This document shows positions 31,786 through 35,010 of a DNA stretch of 35,010 nucleotides, in pieces (the stretch's first letter is position 1; the number at the start of each line of letters is the position of its first letter). Location: contig CALVDZ010000016.1 of NCBI GenBank assembly GCA_944326445.1, positions 1 to 35,010 of the forward strand, given 5' to 3'. Source of the DNA: an uncultured Helicobacter sp. Lineage in GTDB: Bacteria; Campylobacterota; Campylobacteria; Campylobacterales; Helicobacteraceae. Made by a program: the position numbers and the translations under genes. The notes beneath the pieces were generated by a model. That model worked only from the letters and a program-made list of their open reading frames with translations. It was not told the DNA's origin and ran no database searches.

Positions 31786-32664
31786 ATGGATATCGTTTTT
31801 GAATGCAAAAAAACCCTGCACACACCCGCCTCGCACACTTCCTTTAGCCTTGAGGTTTCACAGAGCCTAAACTTTGGGGATTTTCTCGCACTCTTTGGCA
31901 AAAGTGGTGCGGGCAAAACCACGCTCCTTAGGATTTTCGCTGGGCTCACGCAGCCCGATAGCGGCTATCTCAAAGTCGGCGATGAAGTGTGGTGCGATGA
32001 GGGATTTTCCCTCCCGCCCCAAAAGCGCAGCATAGGCTTTATGTTTCAGGACTACGCGCTTTTCCCACATCTGAATGTCTTACAAAACATCACCTTTGGG
32101 CTTAGCAATAAAAAAAACCTCGATTTTGTGCAATGGCTTGTAGAGATTATGGAGCTTGAGCCTATCCTTACGCGCCACACGCACCAAATCTCGGGCGGGC
32201 AAGCCCAGCGCGTAGCCCTCGCACGCGCCCTAGCGCGCAAGCCAAAGATTTTGCTGCTCGATGAGCCTTTAAGCGCGCTAGATTCTCTAATGCGCCTAAG
32301 TCTGCAAAACCTCCTAGCCAAGCTTCATCAGCAGCTAGGGCTTAGCACGATTCTCATCAGCCACGAGATCACAGAGATTATGCGCCTAGCTACAAAGGTT
32401 TGGTGTATCGAGGGAGGTAAGGTCACTCAAAGCGGGAGTGTGGATGAGATTTTTGGCGCTAGGCTCAGTGGCAAGGTGCAGCTCAGTGGCGAGATACTGC
32501 GCAAAACCCCACAGGGCGTGGTGGAGATAATCGATATCGTGTGTGCTTCAGAGGTGGTGCGCGTGCTCTATCCTGCTACTAGCGCGCGGGAGTTTAGCGT
32601 GGGCGATAAGGTGCTTATTGTCTCCAAAGCCTTTAATCCGCTGCTTTTTAAGCTCCACCTTTAA
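31786..32664 (+). CDS. modC: Molybdate ABC transporter ATP-binding protein ModC
   Basis: 292 residues, ATG 31786 behind AAAGGGCTCTT. Walker A GKSGAGKTT (about 39-47), Q-loop FMFQDYALFPHLNVLQNI, signature ISGGQAQRVALARAL, Walker B ILLLDEPLSALD, H-loop LISHEITEI. After the cassette a short C-terminal region (about 225-292: SGEILRKTPQGVVEIIDIV, VGDKVLIVSKAFNPLLFKL) is a single TOBE-like domain, as in shorter ModC proteins. It energises ModAB uptake. It has its own TOBE module in addition to the separate TOBE protein upstream. Confidence 0.94.
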   Translation: MDIVFECKKTLHTPASHTSFSLEVSQSLNFGDFLALFGKSGAGKTTLLRIFAGLTQPDSGYLKVGDEVWCDEGFSLPPQKRSIGFMFQDYALFPHLNVLQNITFGLSNKKNLDFVQWLVEIMELEPILTRHTHQISGGQAQRVALARALARKPKILLLDEPLSALDSLMRLSLQNLLAKLHQQLGLSTILISHEITEIMRLATKVWCIEGGKVTQSGSVDEIFGARLSGKVQLSGEILRKTPQGVVEIIDIVCASEVVRVLYPATSAREFSVGDKVLIVSKAFNPLLFKLHL

Positions 32665-32715
32665 GCCAAGCCCAACGCAAAACCTGCTACAATCGCCAAA
32701 AACAAAAGGCATTGT

Positions 32716-33549
32716 GTGAAAAACATCATCTTGTGTGTGTTGCTAGCGTTCGGGATTTTGCGCGCGGATTCCTTTATACTAGAGCTTGGGGAGAGCTTTA
32801 GGGAGTCCTATAGGCAGGCAAAGATTCAGAGTAAGGGCAAGCCAAAGCTTGTGATCATTATGGACGATATCCAAAACCTCGCGCAATACAAAAGCCTGCT
32901 TAGGCTCAATCTCCCCATCACCCCTTCACTTTTCCCCAAAACCCCTCATAGCCCCGATACGCCTAAAATCGCCGCCAAAGCCAAAGACTATATGATACAC
33001 CTGCCCCTAGAGGCACTAAACTTCTACCAAAAAGAGCTAGAGCCAATCGCGGTGGGCGTGAGCCGAGATGCGCTCCTAGCCTATATGCGCGCGCTCAAAA
33101 AAGACTTCCCCAATCTCAAATACCTAAACAACCACACCGGTAGCAAATTTACCACAAGCTATGAGGATATGCGCAACCTCCTAAGCGTGCTCGATGAGCT
33201 TGATTTGCGCTTTATTGATAGCGTTACTAATGCCGATATCGCAAGCCCCAAAATCGCCAAAGAGCAGGGCAGGCTCATTATGCAACGCGATATATTCTTA
33301 GACACCATAGCCCAAAGCGAGCACACCGAGCGTCAAATCGAGCTTGCTATCCAAAAAGCCAAGGACAAGGGCTATGCCATAGCCATTTGCCATCCATTCC
33401 CAAGCACGCTACAATCCCTCCAAAACGCCCGCGATAAGCTTTTACAAGAAGTCGAGCTCCTAAGCCCCGCGCAGTTAGAATCCTACCTCAACGCCCAGCA
33501 CATCACCTCCTACCATCGCTCCAAATTCCACTTCGCCCAAAACCGCTAA
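32716..33549 (+). CDS. Divergent polysaccharide deacetylase family protein (YibQ-like)
   Basis: 277 residues from GTG 32716, with AAAGG 6 nt upstream. Signal peptide about 1-17 (LRA-D). Signature segments of the divergent deacetylase family: KLVIIMDDI (metal-binding Asp pair), LNLPITPSLFP, YMIHLPLE, LNNHTGSKFT (the conserved His/Gly run), RFIDSVTNADI, IMQRDIFLD, and AIAICHPFPSTLQSL. Family enzymes are predicted to act on cell-wall or surface glycans, but none is well characterised. Its stop overlaps the dprA start by one base (TAATG), so the three genes to 34780 form a translationally coupled unit. Confidence 0.88.
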   Translation: MKNIILCVLLAFGILRADSFILELGESFRESYRQAKIQSKGKPKLVIIMDDIQNLAQYKSLLRLNLPITPSLFPKTPHSPDTPKIAAKAKDYMIHLPLEALNFYQKELEPIAVGVSRDALLAYMRALKKDFPNLKYLNNHTGSKFTTSYEDMRNLLSVLDELDLRFIDSVTNADIASPKIAKEQGRLIMQRDIFLDTIAQSEHTERQIELAIQKAKDKGYAIAICHPFPSTLQSLQNARDKLLQEVELLSPAQLESYLNAQHITSYHRSKFHFAQNR

Positions 33550-34349
33550 TGCTAGATTCACACTCCCACCAAGCCCCCACGCCAAAGCGTTTAGATTCAC
33601 TCCCGCCTTCACTCCTAGCGTTGCCAAAGCCCCCAAAGGCGTTGTTTTACTGCGGGGATAGGAGCCTTTTGGACGCGCCTATCAAAATCGCCATCGTGGG
33701 CACGCGGCGTCCCAATCCCTACACCAAGCACTTTTGCGCCATCCTCGCTGCACAAATCGCCAAGGCTGGCGGCGTGGTAGTGAGCGGAGGCGCGCTAGGC
33801 GTGGATATCATCGCGCATTCTGCCGCACTGCCACGCACGATTATGTTCTCCCCTGCAAGCCTTGAGATTATCTACCCAAAGGCAAACAGAGCCATTATCC
33901 AAGCGATGATGCGCCAAAGCCTCGTGCTCAGCGAGTATGAGCGAGACTATATGCCACAGGCGTATAGCTTTTTGGAGCGCAATCGCCTCGTGGTGGGGCT
34001 TAGCGACATTGTCATCATCCCCCAAGCCGATCTGCAGAGCGGCTCGATGCACAGCGCGCGCCTCAGTAAGCAATCCCACAAGCCGCTTTTTGTGCTCCCT
34101 CATAGGATAAATGAGAGCCTAGGCACACAGAGCCTCCTAGCGCGCCAAGAGGCGGAGTGTATCTATGATATAGGGGCGTTTATCACACAGATTTTTGGCG
34201 CACAAGAAGAGCTAAGCGATGAGGTGCTAGAGTTTTGCAAGCTCGCTCCGCGCTATGAAGAGGCGATGCAAAAATTTGGCGAGAAAATCTTCCAATACGA
34301 GCTAGAGGGGAAAATCGTGCGTGAAAATGGAGTGGTGCGCGTATGCTAG
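33549..34349 (+). CDS. dprA: DNA processing protein DprA
   Basis: 266 residues, the same length as I recall for H. pylori DprA. After a short N-terminal extension (MLDSHSHQAPTPKRLDS, encoded by AGATTC motifs), the Rossmann fold shows GTRRPNPYTKHF, GGVVVSGGALGVDIIAHSAAL, IYPKANRAII, LVLSEYERDY, FLERNRLVVGLSDIVIIPQADLQSGSMHSARLS and FVLPHRINESLGTQ. The C-terminal 50 residues (EVLEFCKLAPRYEEAMQKFG) match the small DML1-like domain. DprA loads RecA onto incoming single-stranded DNA during natural transformation. It lacks the N-terminal SAM domain of pneumococcal DprA, as other Helicobacter proteins do. It overlaps ruvX by 7 nt. Confidence 0.95.
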   Translation: MLDSHSHQAPTPKRLDSLPPSLLALPKPPKALFYCGDRSLLDAPIKIAIVGTRRPNPYTKHFCAILAAQIAKAGGVVVSGGALGVDIIAHSAALPRTIMFSPASLEIIYPKANRAIIQAMMRQSLVLSEYERDYMPQAYSFLERNRLVVGLSDIVIIPQADLQSGSMHSARLSKQSHKPLFVLPHRINESLGTQSLLARQEAECIYDIGAFITQIFGAQEELSDEVLEFCKLAPRYEEAMQKFGEKIFQYELEGKIVRENGVVRVC

Positions 34350-34780
34350 ATTCACACCCCAGCGCAGAATCTAAGGACAATATCCTCGCGTGCGATGTGG
34401 GGCTAAAGCGCATAGGGCTCGCCCAATGCATTCAGGGCATCGTGCTGCCGCTTCCCGCGATTTTGCGCAAAAATCGCAGGCAAGCTAGCGATGAACTGCG
34501 CGCACTCCTTGCCCAAAGGGATATTAGCGTGCTTGTGGTGGGGCTGCCAAGCGGCGGGCAGGCGCACTATGAGGATACCATCGCACGCATTAAGCACTTT
34601 GTGGGGCTTGTGGGGTTTGGCGGGGAAGTTGTGTATGTCGATGAGGATTATACCTCGCAGGAGGCGTTAGAAAATCTCAACCATCTAGGACGACAATCGC
34701 GCGCGCTAGCCCAAAAGGACGGGCGGCTTGATAGTCTGAGTGCGTGCTATATTTTGGAGCGGTATTTGCGGAGTTTGTAG
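34343..34780 (+). CDS. ruvX: RuvX/YqgF family putative pre-16S rRNA nuclease (Holliday junction resolvase-like)
   Basis: 145 residues. RNase H-like fold with ACDVGLKRIGLAQ (first catalytic Asp, about 18), VVGLPSGGQAH, and VVYVDEDYTSQEAL, ending with KDGRLDSLSACYILERYL, which carries the last catalytic Asp. It is thought to mature the 5' end of 16S rRNA, and RuvX-like activity has been reported in some bacteria. The N-terminus again reads MLDSHP, like DprA, from an AGATTCAC motif right at the start codon. The coupling to dprA is a common Campylobacterota gene order. Confidence 0.93.
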   Translation: MLDSHPSAESKDNILACDVGLKRIGLAQCIQGIVLPLPAILRKNRRQASDELRALLAQRDISVLVVGLPSGGQAHYEDTIARIKHFVGLVGFGGEVVYVDEDYTSQEALENLNHLGRQSRALAQKDGRLDSLSACYILERYLRSL

Positions 34781-35010
34781 GTGGGTACAGAAGAATCTAG
34801 AAACTTGGCTTGCCTTTGGGAAAATGGCTCCTTGGGTAATCATTGCGTAGATTTGGCGGGTTTGGGGATAGTCACTACCCTCTAGGTAGCTCCCACCCCC
34901 AAACCCGCCAAAAACTCCACAAGCCCCACCGCAATGACTAATTTTTGTGAGCGGTGGCAACCTCGCAGAATCCACGCCAAACCAAGTGTAAGATTCAAAG
35001 GCAGATTCAC
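34781..35010. other. Intergenic region after ruvX to window end
   Basis: No gene. It contains nested palindrome N3 (34840-34937). A minus-strand open frame (34706-34975) crosses the palindrome and ruvX and is not credible. Confidence 0.6.
34840..34937 (-). repeat. Nested palindrome N3 after ruvX
   Basis: Outer arms TCATTGCG (34840-34847) and CGCAATGA (34930-34937). Inner perfect 16-bp arms TTTGGCGGGTTTGGGG (34852-34867) and its complement at 34897-34912. Central hairpin CTACC (34875-34879) and GGTAG (34885-34889). On the minus strand the centre reads GGGAGCTACCTAGAGGGTAG, nearly the same as N2. Confidence 0.8.

Noticed and set aside
34706..34975. 89-residue minus-strand frame crossing ruvX and palindrome N3
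   Set aside because: Overlaps a real gene end and a palindrome; no coding pattern.

Overview
The window looks like chromosome from a Helicobacter species, probably of the enterohepatic group. The protein set (MetN, DprA, RuvX, a ModA/TOBE/ModB/ModC set, YceI, an M48 protease, PrmC) is of Campylobacterota type. The 7-mer AGATTCT/AGAATCT is scattered on both strands at a density far above chance. Poly-G tracts of the phase-variation type are present. The species cannot be fixed from sequence alone.

Layout. 1-2361: an AT-rich stretch with the end of an MFS transporter, an Rrf2-type regulator and a broken Tat-exported carboxymuconolactone-decarboxylase-like gene. 2371-3216: a CitE/HpcH-type lyase. 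3769-10252 (minus): the phosphate regulon pstS-pstC-pstA-pstB-phoB-phoR, with a Pho-box-like site ahead of pstS. PstS has its two half-domains in swapped order. 10437-13903 (plus): a methionine importer metN-metI-metQ-metQ. 14018-16737 (minus): an OpgB-like phosphoglycerol transferase and a GDPD-like phosphodiesterase, overlapping by ATGA, each carrying a G10 tract; the first is out of frame here and the second in frame. 16759-16846: tRNA-Ser(GGA). 16994-18277: an LPP20-like/ankyrin fusion. 18324-21781 (minus): an ABC-F protein and an unrecognised 495-residue protein. 21971-25486: FtsK with a very long Pro-rich linker. Then yceI (minus), an M48 protease and prmC. 29407-32664: the molybdate importer (modA, a TOBE protein, modB, modC), split by a repeat array. 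32716-34780: a YibQ-like deacetylase, dprA and ruvX, overlapping.

Between genes there is structured DNA that no gene explains: (a) seven copies of a two-hairpin repeat whose stem sequences differ between copies while pairing is kept, in arrays between pstB and phoB and between the TOBE gene and modB; (b) three large nested palindromes, two of which share a central hairpin and two of which share outer arms; (c) a 563-bp non-coding block bounded by 46-bp inverted repeats just upstream of modA. The hairpins sit inside or beside transport operons, so they may tune mRNA ends and gene ratios. The AGATTCT motif together with dprA suggests a possible DNA-uptake signal. Two genes (metN, ftsK) have their only good ribosome binding site in front of an ATC codon. 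All counts and pairings here were made by eye.
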